A stretch of DNA of 64,000 nucleotides, from assembly GCA_965221035.1 (NCBI GenBank), contig OZ244860.1, positions 2,728,001-2,792,000 of the forward strand. The letters run 5' to 3'. Position numbers and translations under genes: made by a program. The notes beneath the pieces were generated by a model. The model was not told the DNA's origin, searched no databases, and saw nothing but the letters and a program-made list of their open reading frames with translations. Below are positions 50,586 through 58,817 of the stretch, one piece after another. The stretch's first letter is position 1, and every line of letters starts with the position of its first letter. This DNA comes from UBA6522 sp965221035. GTDB lineage: Bacteria; Pseudomonadota; Gammaproteobacteria; Steroidobacterales; Rariloculaceae.

Positions 50586-51593
50586 ATGGCAAATACTCGA
50601 AAAATCCTCGCGATGATCGAAAGTCGCGCCAGTCACGATGACGAGCGCTTTTTTTCCATCGCATTGCAGATTGCGGCGGCCGAGGCTAGAAGCGGCCGCC
50701 GAGAAATCGCCGAAGAGATCCGAAAAGCGGTCGCCGACGCCCGCGCCGGAAGATTCGGCAAGGCATCCGTTCCCATCCCCTTCGCCCGCCCCCGCGGCGG
50801 AATGGACCAGCTGCTTGAATTGCGCGTTCCGCAATGGCGGCTGGACGATGTCGTGTTGGCTTCGACGCTGCGTGATCGGTTGGACGATCTGATTCGTCAA
50901 CAGATGAAGCGCGCTTGGCTTCGCGAGCACAGCAAAGTACCGAATCGACGCCTGTTGTTTCTCGGCCCGCCTGGCACAGGCAAGACCATGACGGCGGAGG
51001 GACTCGCGAGAGAGTTGAAACTTCCCTTGTTTGTGATTCGGCTTGAGTCGCTAATCACCCGATACATGGGCGAAACTGCGGCGCAATTGCGTCTGGTATT
51101 CAGCGAAGTCAACCAGCGACGAGGTGTCTACTTGTTCGATGAGTTTGATGCACTGGGTGCTCGGCGAGATACAGCCAATGATGTCGCCGAAATGCGCCGA
51201 GTGCTCAATTCATTTCTGCAGTTCATGGAGGCACCCAATAGTACAGACAGCGTTGTGGTAACGGCAACTAACTTCCCTAAATTGCTTGACTCGGCATTAC
51301 TCAGACGCTTTGATCTGGTGCTTGAATTTGAACCACCCACCCCGGAGCATGTGCGAGAAATCATCAAGTCTAACCTGCGGCCCGTGAAGTACCCGCGAAT
51401 AGCTTGGAAGCAGGTCACCGAAGCTGCTGCCGGGCTCAGCCAGTCCGAGATCGCTCGCGCGGCTGAGGACGCCGCCAAATCAGCGATCTTGGATCAACGC
51501 GACAAGCTCTCAACATCTGATCTCGTATCCCGCCTGAAGGAGCGGCAGGACATGCGCGTCGCGTTTGATGGCAAGCGGCAAACAACCATCTGA
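50586..51593 (+). CDS. ietA: AAA+ ATPase of an IetAS-type defence pair (IetA-like)
   Basis: A 335-residue ATPase. The N-terminal helical part (about 1-110) is rich in charged residues. The AAA+ domain has Walker A FLGPPGTGKTMTAEGLAREL (about 126), a pore-type RYMGETAAQLR, Walker B VYLFDEFDALGARRD (about 180), sensor 1 VVTATNFPKLLD and arginine finger ALLRRFDLVLEF. It ends in the helical lid with QSEIARAAEDAA. It resembles the spastin/FtsH class of unfoldases. ATG 50586 has AGGGGA six bases upstream. The stop overlaps the protease ATG (TGATG). The pair matches IetAS, reported as an anti-phage system. Confidence 0.8.
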   Translation: MANTRKILAMIESRASHDDERFFSIALQIAAAEARSGRREIAEEIRKAVADARAGRFGKASVPIPFARPRGGMDQLLELRVPQWRLDDVVLASTLRDRLDDLIRQQMKRAWLREHSKVPNRRLLFLGPPGTGKTMTAEGLARELKLPLFVIRLESLITRYMGETAAQLRLVFSEVNQRRGVYLFDEFDALGARRDTANDVAEMRRVLNSFLQFMEAPNSTDSVVVTATNFPKLLDSALLRRFDLVLEFEPPTPEHVREIIKSNLRPVKYPRIAWKQVTEAAAGLSQSEIARAAEDAAKSAILDQRDKLSTSDLVSRLKERQDMRVAFDGKRQTTI

Positions 51594-54073
51594 TGCCGAA
51601 CTTCGAGAAAACGCACATCTCGATCGACGGGCGTCGGATCGTTCGTCCTTACCAAGATCGAAGGCGAAATTCAGGCGTCTCACGGGTCCCGCGCACGCGC
51701 GCCGAGCACGGCGCCCGCGTCCGTGAGCGATTGGAAACGGCCCTCGCCGAAACGCGACAAGCGCGGCCCGTCAACGGCGAACTACCGCCAACGACCGGGA
51801 CCTACATTGAAGTTGAGCTTGTCCCTGGCAAGCACGCCGAGACAACGATCGACCGTAAAAGCCAGGGCATGCGGTCGGGAGCGGTACATAAACTGCCGAA
51901 CGAATACGAGAAGGTTGTGTTTTTTGTCCCGGATAGCGCAGAAGGCTATCTCCTCAATGTCCTCAATGACTATACCACCGGTGAGTTGACTCCAAAAGGC
52001 AACCCAAAGTACAAGGCGCTGGTTGAGCCAATTCAGGATTTTCGGCGAGCCTTTTTGGAATCGTTCTGGACGGACGATCCCGATGCCCTGCCGCAGCAGC
52101 CGAACGACAGTATCTGGTGGGAGCTCTGGTGCTTCAAGGGCACTGAATTCGAAACGGTGGATCTTGTTCAGCGACTAGGCGCACAAGTTGCTGAGGAAGG
52201 TGCGTGGATGTATTTCCCGGAGACCGTGGTCGTACCCGCCTACGCCACGCGGGCCACCATCGAGTTGTTGTTATTCGCCCCGTTCAGTCTGCTTGAACTT
52301 AGACGCGCAAGTGCCAGCACGGCGCTGTTCGCCGAAGCCGATAGCGACGAACAAGCGCAATGGGTGGAGGGACTTGCCGAACGCATTGCATGGCCCAACG
52401 AAGATGCGCCGGCAGTGTGTTTGTTCGACTCGGGCGTTAATCGTGCTCATGCCTTGATCGAGCCTACGCTATCGGCTGAAGATTCTATGGCGGTGCGGGA
52501 GGAGTGGGGGACAGACGACAGCAAGCGGCACGGCACTTTGATGGCAGGGCTTTGTTTGTACGGCGATTTGGTTCCGAAAATCGTGGATGACAGCGAAGTG
52601 ACGCTCAAGCATCGATTGGAGTCGGTGAAACTGATTCCACCGGATGGCTTTCCGCCGAACGAGCCGGCCGCCTACGGGCCAATCACCCACGCGGCCGTTG
52701 CGCTTGCGGAAATCAATGCGCCCACGCGCCGGCGCGTAATTTGTATGGCTGTTTCGAACAAAGATGTATCTGGCGATCACGTCAGCTCGTGGAGCGCATC
52801 GATTGACCAAGCAGCGTTTGGAACAATGCACGGCGACGACGAGCGTGCGCCCAAACGACTGATCATTCTCTCGGCGGGTAACATTCCGGCCGAAATCGAG
52901 CGCCATAGAATCGGACCCAACGATGACTATGCGATAGAAGATCCGAGCCAAGCGTGGAACGCCCTTACGGTCGGTGGATATACCGAGAAAGTCCAGATTA
53001 CCGAAGATGCGTTTGATGGGCACTCGCCGTTCGCCGGATTCGGCGAATTGAGTCCATACTCAAGAACATCGGTGCAGTGGAATTCGAGTCGGTCGCCCTA
53101 CAAGCCTGATATCGTTATGGAAGCAGGCAATCGTGCGTTGTCTCCGAACGAACAGGAGGTCTACAGTACGGATTCGTTGTCGTTATTGACCACCGGCTCC
53201 AACGTTGATCAGCAACCACTCACGGCGTTTGCTGCCACAAGTGCGGCAAGCGCCCAGGCAGCCAGACTTGCTGCGCGGCTTATGTCGGAGTTTCCGGAAT
53301 ACTGGCCCGAGATGATTCGGGCATTGATCGTACACAGCGCCGAGTGGACGTCGGCTATGAGGACCGAGCTCGACGCCTGCAACGGCCTGAAAGAACGTTA
53401 TCCTCTGATTCGGCGATACGGCTACGGGGTTCCGTCTCTCAGTCGTGCGCGCGCATCCGCCGAAAATCACTTAGCGCTGACCGCGCAGTCCACCATCCAA
53501 CCGTTTCAGACTGCCGATGGTCGGAGGAAGTTTCGAGACTGTCACTATTATTCGTTGCCCTGGCCCCGAGGAACGCTTGAGGAAATGGGCGATGCACTCG
53601 TGCGACTCAAAGTAACCTTGTCTTACTTTATCGAGCCAAATCCGGGTGGGTCGTACAACGTCAATCCCGGTCGATACCAATCATACGGCCTGCGTTTCGA
53701 CTTGAAACGTCCGCTGGAATCGCGGCAGCAGTTTCTGCAACGAGTGAATACGCTGGAACGCGAGGATCCGCGAGCCAAGGTGCCGCCAGCCAAACCGGAC
53801 AGTCGCTGGCTCCTCGGCAGCAATAGTATTTCCGCAGGATCTTTGCACTGCGACGTATGGCACGGTCCAGCCGCCGAGCTTGCTGAGCGCGACCTGCTTT
53901 GCATCAGACCGATTGCGGGATGGTGGAGGGACAGGACGCAAGCTGCTTTTGTGCAGGCCGAAGGCCGATACGCCCTCGTCGCAACCCTTGAGACCGCTAG
54001 TGAAGTCGACCTCTACGCTCAGATCGAACATGTCATCAAGACCGAGGTTGGTATCGAGATACCTGTTCGATAG
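51593..54073 (+). CDS. ietS: Subtilisin-like (S8) serine protease of an IetAS-type defence pair (IetS-like)
   Basis: An 826-residue protein without a signal peptide, so cytoplasmic. The N-terminal 265 residues are a family-specific domain. The S8 catalytic triad is visible: Asp-279 in VCLFDSGVNRAH, His-313 in SKRHGTLMAG, and Ser-550 in FAATSAASAQAARLAA, where the usual GTS is ATS. The oxyanion Asn lies in IILSAGNIPAE. The C-terminal 230 residues look like a beta-rich domain. It is coupled to the ATPase by a one-base overlap. Known IetAS members protect against phage; the trigger and substrate are not established. Confidence 0.8.
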   Translation: MPNFEKTHISIDGRRIVRPYQDRRRNSGVSRVPRTRAEHGARVRERLETALAETRQARPVNGELPPTTGTYIEVELVPGKHAETTIDRKSQGMRSGAVHKLPNEYEKVVFFVPDSAEGYLLNVLNDYTTGELTPKGNPKYKALVEPIQDFRRAFLESFWTDDPDALPQQPNDSIWWELWCFKGTEFETVDLVQRLGAQVAEEGAWMYFPETVVVPAYATRATIELLLFAPFSLLELRRASASTALFAEADSDEQAQWVEGLAERIAWPNEDAPAVCLFDSGVNRAHALIEPTLSAEDSMAVREEWGTDDSKRHGTLMAGLCLYGDLVPKIVDDSEVTLKHRLESVKLIPPDGFPPNEPAAYGPITHAAVALAEINAPTRRRVICMAVSNKDVSGDHVSSWSASIDQAAFGTMHGDDERAPKRLIILSAGNIPAEIERHRIGPNDDYAIEDPSQAWNALTVGGYTEKVQITEDAFDGHSPFAGFGELSPYSRTSVQWNSSRSPYKPDIVMEAGNRALSPNEQEVYSTDSLSLLTTGSNVDQQPLTAFAATSAASAQAARLAARLMSEFPEYWPEMIRALIVHSAEWTSAMRTELDACNGLKERYPLIRRYGYGVPSLSRARASAENHLALTAQSTIQPFQTADGRRKFRDCHYYSLPWPRGTLEEMGDALVRLKVTLSYFIEPNPGGSYNVNPGRYQSYGLRFDLKRPLESRQQFLQRVNTLEREDPRAKVPPAKPDSRWLLGSNSISAGSLHCDVWHGPAAELAERDLLCIRPIAGWWRDRTQAAFVQAEGRYALVATLETASEVDLYAQIEHVIKTEVGIEIPVR

Positions 54074-54532
54074 AGACGAACCAATAACCGTCGACCGAGC
54101 GATTTTTTCCATTTGTCCGCGATATCGCGACGCACGAAGATACAATATGAAACTGCAATGGTTTTTCCAAAATTTTGGGACTTATAAAGAAAGGTTGACG
54201 ATTTGCGGAATACCTCACGACACGCTTTCCAATGTGCTTTGCGCGGAAAAATAGTTTCTACCTGCGGAAAGCTTCTTACAAGGCCTTACTCCTTCAGGCC
54301 GGAAAATCTCAGTCCACTCGTGGAATTCGGGCGTACCTTATGGAGGGCTTTGGCTCAGTGCAAGGAGCCAAAAGACGAAACTTCGTTGTCGTCGTGCATG
54401 GGTGCTGCACCGATGCGAATACGTTGGACTTCGATTTCGGCGTTTTGGGTGAGACAGAAATTAGTGTGCGGGTTGTCTGGAGAGATCTGGGCGTTCATTA
54501 CGATTCTCCTTGGTCGCGGAAAGGGATAGTAG
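54074..54532. other. AT-richer gap after ietS; no gene supported
   Basis: About 460 bp with only short overlapping frames: a 35-codon plus frame from ATG 54147 and an 82-codon minus frame 54355-54603 directly downstream of the truncated vapC. None has a recognised motif. Lower GC than the chromosome and scattered frame breaks suit decayed accessory DNA. Confidence 0.4.
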
Positions 54533-54544
54533 GGTGCCCGCTGC

Positions 54545-54619
54545 CGTACGGCGCGGGAAGCTGCCGAAGCCGGCTTCAATGTCTTGATCGCCTGTACCTC
54601 CAACTACGATGTCCAGTTC
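54545..54619 (+). pseudogene. Possible fragment of a DNA methyltransferase from a restriction locus
   Basis: Twenty-five codons read RTAREAAEAGFNVLIACTSN followed by YDVQF. This resembles an inner segment (REAxxxGFDVLIxCAFxxDA) that I recall from large adenine-specific methyltransferases which accompany BPTD_3080-type restriction subunits. The frame stays open to 54787, but the homology does not extend. Weak, based on memory of the family. Confidence 0.25.
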
Positions 54620-54912
54620 GTCATGGGTTTGCCCCATTGCCAGCGAGTTGTCGAGAAATTGTGGATCGGATTTGGCTTGAACGGTCTCGTTGCTAACCCA
54701 ATCCTATCCCGAGTTCGAGTCCGGCGGCCGATGTGCGGAGTGATCTCCCGCCATTCGCCCAATCGGGCCTTTCGCGTGACCTCGTAGGCGCTGATAGGGC
54801 TGACGTGGACGGAATCCGCCTCCACAATCGCCGTCTTAACCTTGTCGCTGAGGCGGGACGAATCCACTAGGCTCCAGATCCATGCATGGGTGTCGAGCAG
54901 GACCGCGCTCAA
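54604..54912 (-). pseudogene. VapC PIN toxin with replaced C-terminus
   Basis: A 102-residue frame from TTG 54912, overlapping the antitoxin stop (TTGA). The first 60 residues (MSAVLLDTHAWIWSLVDSSR, then VSPISAYEVTRKARLGEW) are a clear PIN N-terminus with the first Asp and the Glu. After about residue 62 the sequence (RRTRTRDRIGLATRPF) no longer matches, and the expected DPFDRLLAA motif with the catalytic Asp pair is absent. It probably lost its tail by recombination near 54620-54730 and is inactive. Confidence 0.65.
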
Positions 54913-55139
54913 GGCTCACGCTCCCACCAGGCCAATTCGCCCTCGTCCATCGGTTCGTCGAAGTCGGGCACTGAGTCGACCAGATGCGCCAGGGTATCGA
55001 ACTGGAACCCGGTGCGCCCAACGGGAACGAGCCGCACGGCCGGAATTCCCTTGCGCGCGATCACCACATCATCGCCGGCTTCCGCTGCGGCGATGAGCTT
55101 GGAAAGCCGTGACTTGGCGTCGTGCATGTTGACCAGCAT
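54909..55139 (-). CDS. Phd/YefM-family antitoxin
   Basis: A 76-residue protein with MLVNMHDAKSRLSKLIAAAE and DDVVIARKGIPAVRLVPVG, the classic Phd/YefM DNA-binding fold, and an acidic toxin-binding tail (DFDEPMDEGELAWWEREP). The ATG at 55139 has AGGG about eight bases upstream; a GTG three codons earlier is less likely. It overlaps the downstream truncated toxin gene. It would neutralise and autoregulate a PIN toxin that now seems defective. Confidence 0.85.
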   Translation of the reverse strand: MLVNMHDAKSRLSKLIAAAEAGDDVVIARKGIPAVRLVPVGRTGFQFDTLAHLVDSVPDFDEPMDEGELAWWEREP

Positions 55140-55372
55140 GAATATCACCCTGGTGAGGGTTTCTAGCTAGGCTAGCCAAAATAAGATCGTCTATTGGGTG
55201 GGTCAACCATTTGTCACGCTCGGATGTCTCCGTCAAGAAAGCGCCGATCAGCCGTGAACAGGATTGGATGTCGTCTCGGCCGGACAGGCTCATCCGGCGA
55301 CGGGCCGAAATTTTGGCAGCCGGGCCTCTTCAGACTGCATGAACGACAACCACGAATTTACCCACCAATTAC

Positions 55373-55627
55373 ATGCGATTCACCTGTGGTAAGTTTCGTT
55401 CTAAGAAGAGCATCACCTTGAGCGCCGACGAACGCCTCATTGAGGCTGCCCATGCGCAGGCGGCTCATGAACAAACAACTCTGAACGCCAAGTTCCACGA
55501 ATGGCTGGAAGACTACGTGAGGCTACCGCATCGGGCGGACGAGGCGATGGCGTTCATAACAGAACTGAGAGAGGTGGTGCGCACCGGTGGGCGAAAATTC
55601 ACCCGGGACGAAATGAATGAGCGCTGA
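55373..55627 (+). CDS. Antitoxin-like protein of a PIN toxin module
   Basis: An 84-residue protein. The segment KKSITLSADERLIEAAHAQA then EQTTLNAKFHEWLEDYV resembles small antitoxins (ITLxxDExLIExAxxxAxxExTTLNxxFRxWLxxY) that precede VapC toxins. The true start may be slightly downstream of ATG 55373, since no ribosome site precedes it and homology begins at about residue 11. It overlaps the VapC remnant by 11 bp. Confidence 0.6.
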   Translation: MRFTCGKFRSKKSITLSADERLIEAAHAQAAHEQTTLNAKFHEWLEDYVRLPHRADEAMAFITELREVVRTGGRKFTRDEMNER

Positions 55628-55748
55628 TTTCCCGGACACCGACGTCTACTTATACCTATTCGGCGAGACTGGCGATTACAAGAGAAGTTTTCCGTTGGAC
55701 GACCATCGGTCCCATTCCGTACACTTCCAGACAACATGCCCGACTTGA
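55617..55748 (+). pseudogene. Short VapC (PIN) N-terminal remnant
   Basis: Forty-three residues, MSADFPDTDVYLYLFGETGD then YKRSFP, resembling the PIN start FxDTNVLLYLFD with the first Asp kept. The frame ends after the first helix, well short of a complete PIN domain of about 130 residues. It overlaps the antitoxin gene at its start and the serine hydrolase gene at its end. Confidence 0.5.
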
Positions 55749-57067
55749 CCAGAACAACGCGAAACCTAGCCCAGGCGCTATCCCTGCCCGCCCTTCTGCT
55801 AGCCTCACATTGCCATGCGCAGGCCACCCATGTCTCGGAAACCGGCGCGATGCTTATCGACGAATACCTTGTACAGGCCGTCCGCGAATCCCATATCCCC
55901 GGGATTGTCGCCCTGGTCACCAATCGCGACGAAGTCATCTACGCCGGCGCGTTCGGCAGCCGCAACGTGGCGCTTGGCCAGCCCATGACGGTGGATTCGA
56001 TCTTCCGGATCGCCTCCATGACGAAACCCGTCACCTCCGCGGCCACGATGATGCTCGTCGAGGAAGGAGTGCTCGCCCTGGACGATTCTGCATCGGCCTA
56101 TCTCCCCGGGCGGTTACCGACCACGGTCTTCGAGACCTTCGATGCAGCCGACCATACTTACACCTCCCGTCCGGCGAACGGCGAGATCACCGTGCGGCAC
56201 CTGCTGACGAACACCTCCGGGCTCGGTTACGCTATCTTCAACGACACGCTGTTCGCGCTGCTGGGCGACCAGAGCCCACCGCCCAGCAGCCTCGGTTACC
56301 CTTTGCTGCACGATCCCGGCGCCAGGTGGACCTACGGCGAGAGTACCCGGGTGCTGGGCTACCTCATCGAGAGCGTCACGGAACGGAGCCTGGACGAATT
56401 CCTGCGCGAACGGATGTTCGCGCCACTGGGGATGGACGAGACGTCCTATGTCGTTTCCGGCGAGGACAATGCCCGTCTGGTGACGTTTCATGTCACTCCC
56501 CGCAGCGCCACCAACGGGGATTCGGCTTCCGTGAATGCCGCTCCCGGGACTGCCGCCACCGAGAACTCCACCGCCGTGAACGACCTGGTCGAGCAGGCCA
56601 ATCCTGAAGGAGAGGTTGCCGTCATCGTGCGCGGCGACGGCAACCTGTTTTCCACCGCCGCGGACTACGCCCGCTTCATGCGCATGATCCTCAACGGCGG
56701 GGTGGCGGACGATGGCGCCCGACTCCTGGACGAGGCCAGCATCGACCTCATGTCGCGGAACCGGATAGGCGATCTGCGCGTCGAGCGGATGCCCGCGCCG
56801 AACCCGTTCATGGCGCGCCCCTTTCCGCTGGGCGCGGGGTCGGACACATTCGGTTTCGGCTTTCAGATCACCGCCGACCACGACCGCGCGGACACTCGCT
56901 CACCCGGAAGCCTGAGCTGGGCCGGCATCTACAACACCCAATTCTGGATCGATCCCGCTGCCGGAATCGGTGCGGTGCTCCTCATGCAGTATCGGCCGTT
57001 CTACGACGAGGCCGCCATCGAAACGCTGCAGGGTTTCGAGGCGCGGGTCTACAGCAGTCTTGAATGA
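55736..57067 (+). CDS. Serine hydrolase, beta-lactamase class C/esterase family
   Basis: A 443-residue exported enzyme with a signal peptide (LAQALSLPALLLASHCHAQ). Active-site SxxK appears in FRIASMTKPVTSAATMML, with LLTNTSGLGYAIFND downstream. The Tyr motif is WTYGEST (YxE or YxS rather than the YxN of true AmpC), and the family LAWSG/HTG-like end is weak (LSWAGIYNTQFWID). Such proteins are usually esterases or peptidases, not resistance enzymes. The ATG at 55736 lies inside the preceding VapC remnant. It belongs to the GC-rich chromosome again. Confidence 0.88.
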   Translation: MPDLTRTTRNLAQALSLPALLLASHCHAQATHVSETGAMLIDEYLVQAVRESHIPGIVALVTNRDEVIYAGAFGSRNVALGQPMTVDSIFRIASMTKPVTSAATMMLVEEGVLALDDSASAYLPGRLPTTVFETFDAADHTYTSRPANGEITVRHLLTNTSGLGYAIFNDTLFALLGDQSPPPSSLGYPLLHDPGARWTYGESTRVLGYLIESVTERSLDEFLRERMFAPLGMDETSYVVSGEDNARLVTFHVTPRSATNGDSASVNAAPGTAATENSTAVNDLVEQANPEGEVAVIVRGDGNLFSTAADYARFMRMILNGGVADDGARLLDEASIDLMSRNRIGDLRVERMPAPNPFMARPFPLGAGSDTFGFGFQITADHDRADTRSPGSLSWAGIYNTQFWIDPAAGIGAVLLMQYRPFYDEAAIETLQGFEARVYSSLE

Positions 57068-57101
57068 TCTGCCAATGACGTAACCGCGGAATTGCAATCC
57101 G

Positions 57102-57692
57102 TCAGAACGGAATCCAGGACCTGTCCGGCGACATGTGCAGGTAGCCCACGCTGACGCCCTGCCTCCAGCCCACGCCGAAGCGCACCGGCGCCAGCACGAT
57201 ATCGTCCTGACGGTTGTAGTTCACCCCGACGCCCCCCAACACGTAGAGACTGCCCTCCACTCCGCCGAAGCGCTGGTAGAGGTCCTCGATCCGGTCCAGG
57301 TGGTATACGAGCACGAACGCCTTGGTGGCGCTGCCGCCCACTTCGATGCCCACCGATGGACCGCGCCAATAGACCCGGCTGGTGGTGCCGTCGGAGAGAT
57401 AGACCGTACCCCGCCCGTACCGCAAGCCGACACCGAGCGCGGCGCCGCCCTCCTCGCCGACGATGTAGGCCGTCGGCGGACCGTTGTTCTCGCGGAACAC
57501 GCGGTTGAGCAAGTCGGCCACGTCCTGCGCGCCCTGGCCGAAGAAAGCCTCAGCTTCCCTGAGAAGACGTTCTTCCTGCATCGGTTGGAGTGGAACGTCA
57601 TTCGTGGGGACTACCTGAACCGTCTGCCGGTCTGCGCACGCGGCCAATGCCAGCGCCAGACAGACAACGGCCGCACGAACGTGAACTTTCAT
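57102..57692 (-). CDS. DUF1134 (EipA-like) lipoprotein
   Basis: A 196-residue exported protein with a lipobox (VVCLALALAACADRQ). The DUF1134 domain has EAEAFFGQGAQDVADLLNRVF, YGRGTVYLSDG, VYWRGPSVGIEVGGSATK and a VLGGVGVNYNRQDDIVLAPVRFGVG end. In Brucella the family member EipA is an envelope-integrity protein. The ATG at 57692 has GGGAG upstream and suits the signal peptide; the longer frame crosses a repeat tract and was rejected. Convergent with the hydrolase gene and divergent from the rhomboid gene. Confidence 0.85.
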   Translation of the reverse strand: MKVHVRAAVVCLALALAACADRQTVQVVPTNDVPLQPMQEERLLREAEAFFGQGAQDVADLLNRVFRENNGPPTAYIVGEEGGAALGVGLRYGRGTVYLSDGTTSRVYWRGPSVGIEVGGSATKAFVLVYHLDRIEDLYQRFGGVEGSLYVLGGVGVNYNRQDDIVLAPVRFGVGWRQGVSVGYLHMSPDRSWIPF

Positions 57693-57758
57693 AACCACTC
57701 CCACCGTTAATGAAGTCCAAGCCCACAGTTTGAAGTGGATTCCCGCAATGTCAACCGC

Positions 57759-57830
57759 AAGCCGCGTCGCGAGCCGTGCCGCAAACTGTGCCGCCAGCTG
57801 TGCCGCAAACTGCGCCGCAAACCGCGCCAT
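57759..57830. repeat. Six imperfect 12-bp tandem repeats
   Basis: Units from 57759 to 57830, each near AAACTGTGCCGC (for example 57783-57794, 57795-57806, 57807-57818). The tract lies in the divergent gap before the rhomboid gene and stays open in all frames, which makes long spurious N-terminal extensions for both flanking genes. Confidence 0.7.
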
Positions 57831-57852
57831 TCAAGCCGCGAAACCAGGGGAA

Positions 57853-58776
57853 ATGCGGCTACACTCGCATCAGCAGATGATCAAGGACACCGAATACCGG
57901 GTACCGGTGCTGAAGACGCGGCGTTGGAAGCAATGCCGCGAGGCGTGTCTGGTGCTGACAGCGCTTCAGATCGACCACGAAGTGGAACAGGTTGAAGGGC
58001 GCTGGGTGATTGTCGTTCCAAGCGGATCGGCTTCCCGGGCACGCATGGAACTCAGCGAATACGACCAGGAGAAACGCCTTCCGCCCGTGGGCATTTCACC
58101 GTTAAAGGAACTCGGCACGGGCTGGCGGGGCGTCGCCGCCTACGTATGCGTGCTGCTGGCCGTGGCCTGGATGACGCGTCAGGATGCCTGGGGACACGAC
58201 TGGCTGGGACTCGGGCGGATCGACTCCGTTCGGATACTGGAGGGCGAGTGGTGGCGGACGGTCACCGCGCTGACGCTTCATGTGGATTTCAGCCACCTCG
58301 CGGGGAACATCGTATTCGGCGCCTTCTTCGGCCTTCACGTGGGTCGTTGCCTGGGAGCCGGTATCGGCTGGGCGGCCATTCTCGGCGCCGGTGCCCTGGG
58401 CAACGCGCTCAACGTCCTGATCCAGCCCGGGAGGCACCTGGCCATCGGCGCTTCCACGGCCGTTTTCGCGGCGTTGGGCCTGCTTGCGGCCTACACCTGG
58501 CGGAGGGGCTATCTCAGGGATACGCCGTGGCGAATGAGGATCGCGCCGGTCATCGCGGGCATCGGGTTGCTGGCCTTCACCGGTACCGGGTCCGGGGTCG
58601 AGGGAGACAATGTCGATATCCTGGCGCACCTCACGGGGTTTGTGTGCGGCTTCGGCATCGGCGCGGCGCTGGCGGCGGTGGAGATCCCCGACGAACCGGA
58701 TACGCAGCGGCTCTGGGGCGGGGTCGCGGCGGTCGTGCTCGGGCTCGCGTGGTTGACGGCCCTGGGCTTAGCCTAA
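57853..58776 (+). CDS. Rhomboid-family intramembrane serine protease
   Basis: A 307-residue membrane protease. A cytoplasmic N-terminal domain (about 1-85) is followed by seven helices. The rhomboid core has the L1-loop WWRTVTALTLHVDFSHLAGN, the catalytic Ser in AIGASTAVFAALGL (GxSx form) and the catalytic His in VDILAHLTGFVCGFG. It cleaves membrane proteins within the bilayer; the substrate is unknown. ATG 57853 is preceded by AGGGGA only two bases away; ATG 57877 is an alternative. Upstream in-frame codons run into the 12-bp repeat tract. Confidence 0.88.
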   Translation: MRLHSHQQMIKDTEYRVPVLKTRRWKQCREACLVLTALQIDHEVEQVEGRWVIVVPSGSASRARMELSEYDQEKRLPPVGISPLKELGTGWRGVAAYVCVLLAVAWMTRQDAWGHDWLGLGRIDSVRILEGEWWRTVTALTLHVDFSHLAGNIVFGAFFGLHVGRCLGAGIGWAAILGAGALGNALNVLIQPGRHLAIGASTAVFAALGLLAAYTWRRGYLRDTPWRMRIAPVIAGIGLLAFTGTGSGVEGDNVDILAHLTGFVCGFGIGAALAAVEIPDEPDTQRLWGGVAAVVLGLAWLTALGLA

Positions 58777-58817
58777 GCCCCCATTCGCAAGGGAAAGTGG
58801 CGCACTGGTAAAGCCTT

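Noticed and set aside
54147..54254. A 35-codon plus frame (MKLQWFFQNFGTYKER) after ietS
   Set aside because: No ribosome site, no recognised family, in a region full of broken frames.
55736..57067. Antibiotic-resistance beta-lactamase
   Set aside because: The SxxK motif is present, but the YxN and KTG motifs of class C enzymes are not convincing, so an esterase/peptidase role is more likely.
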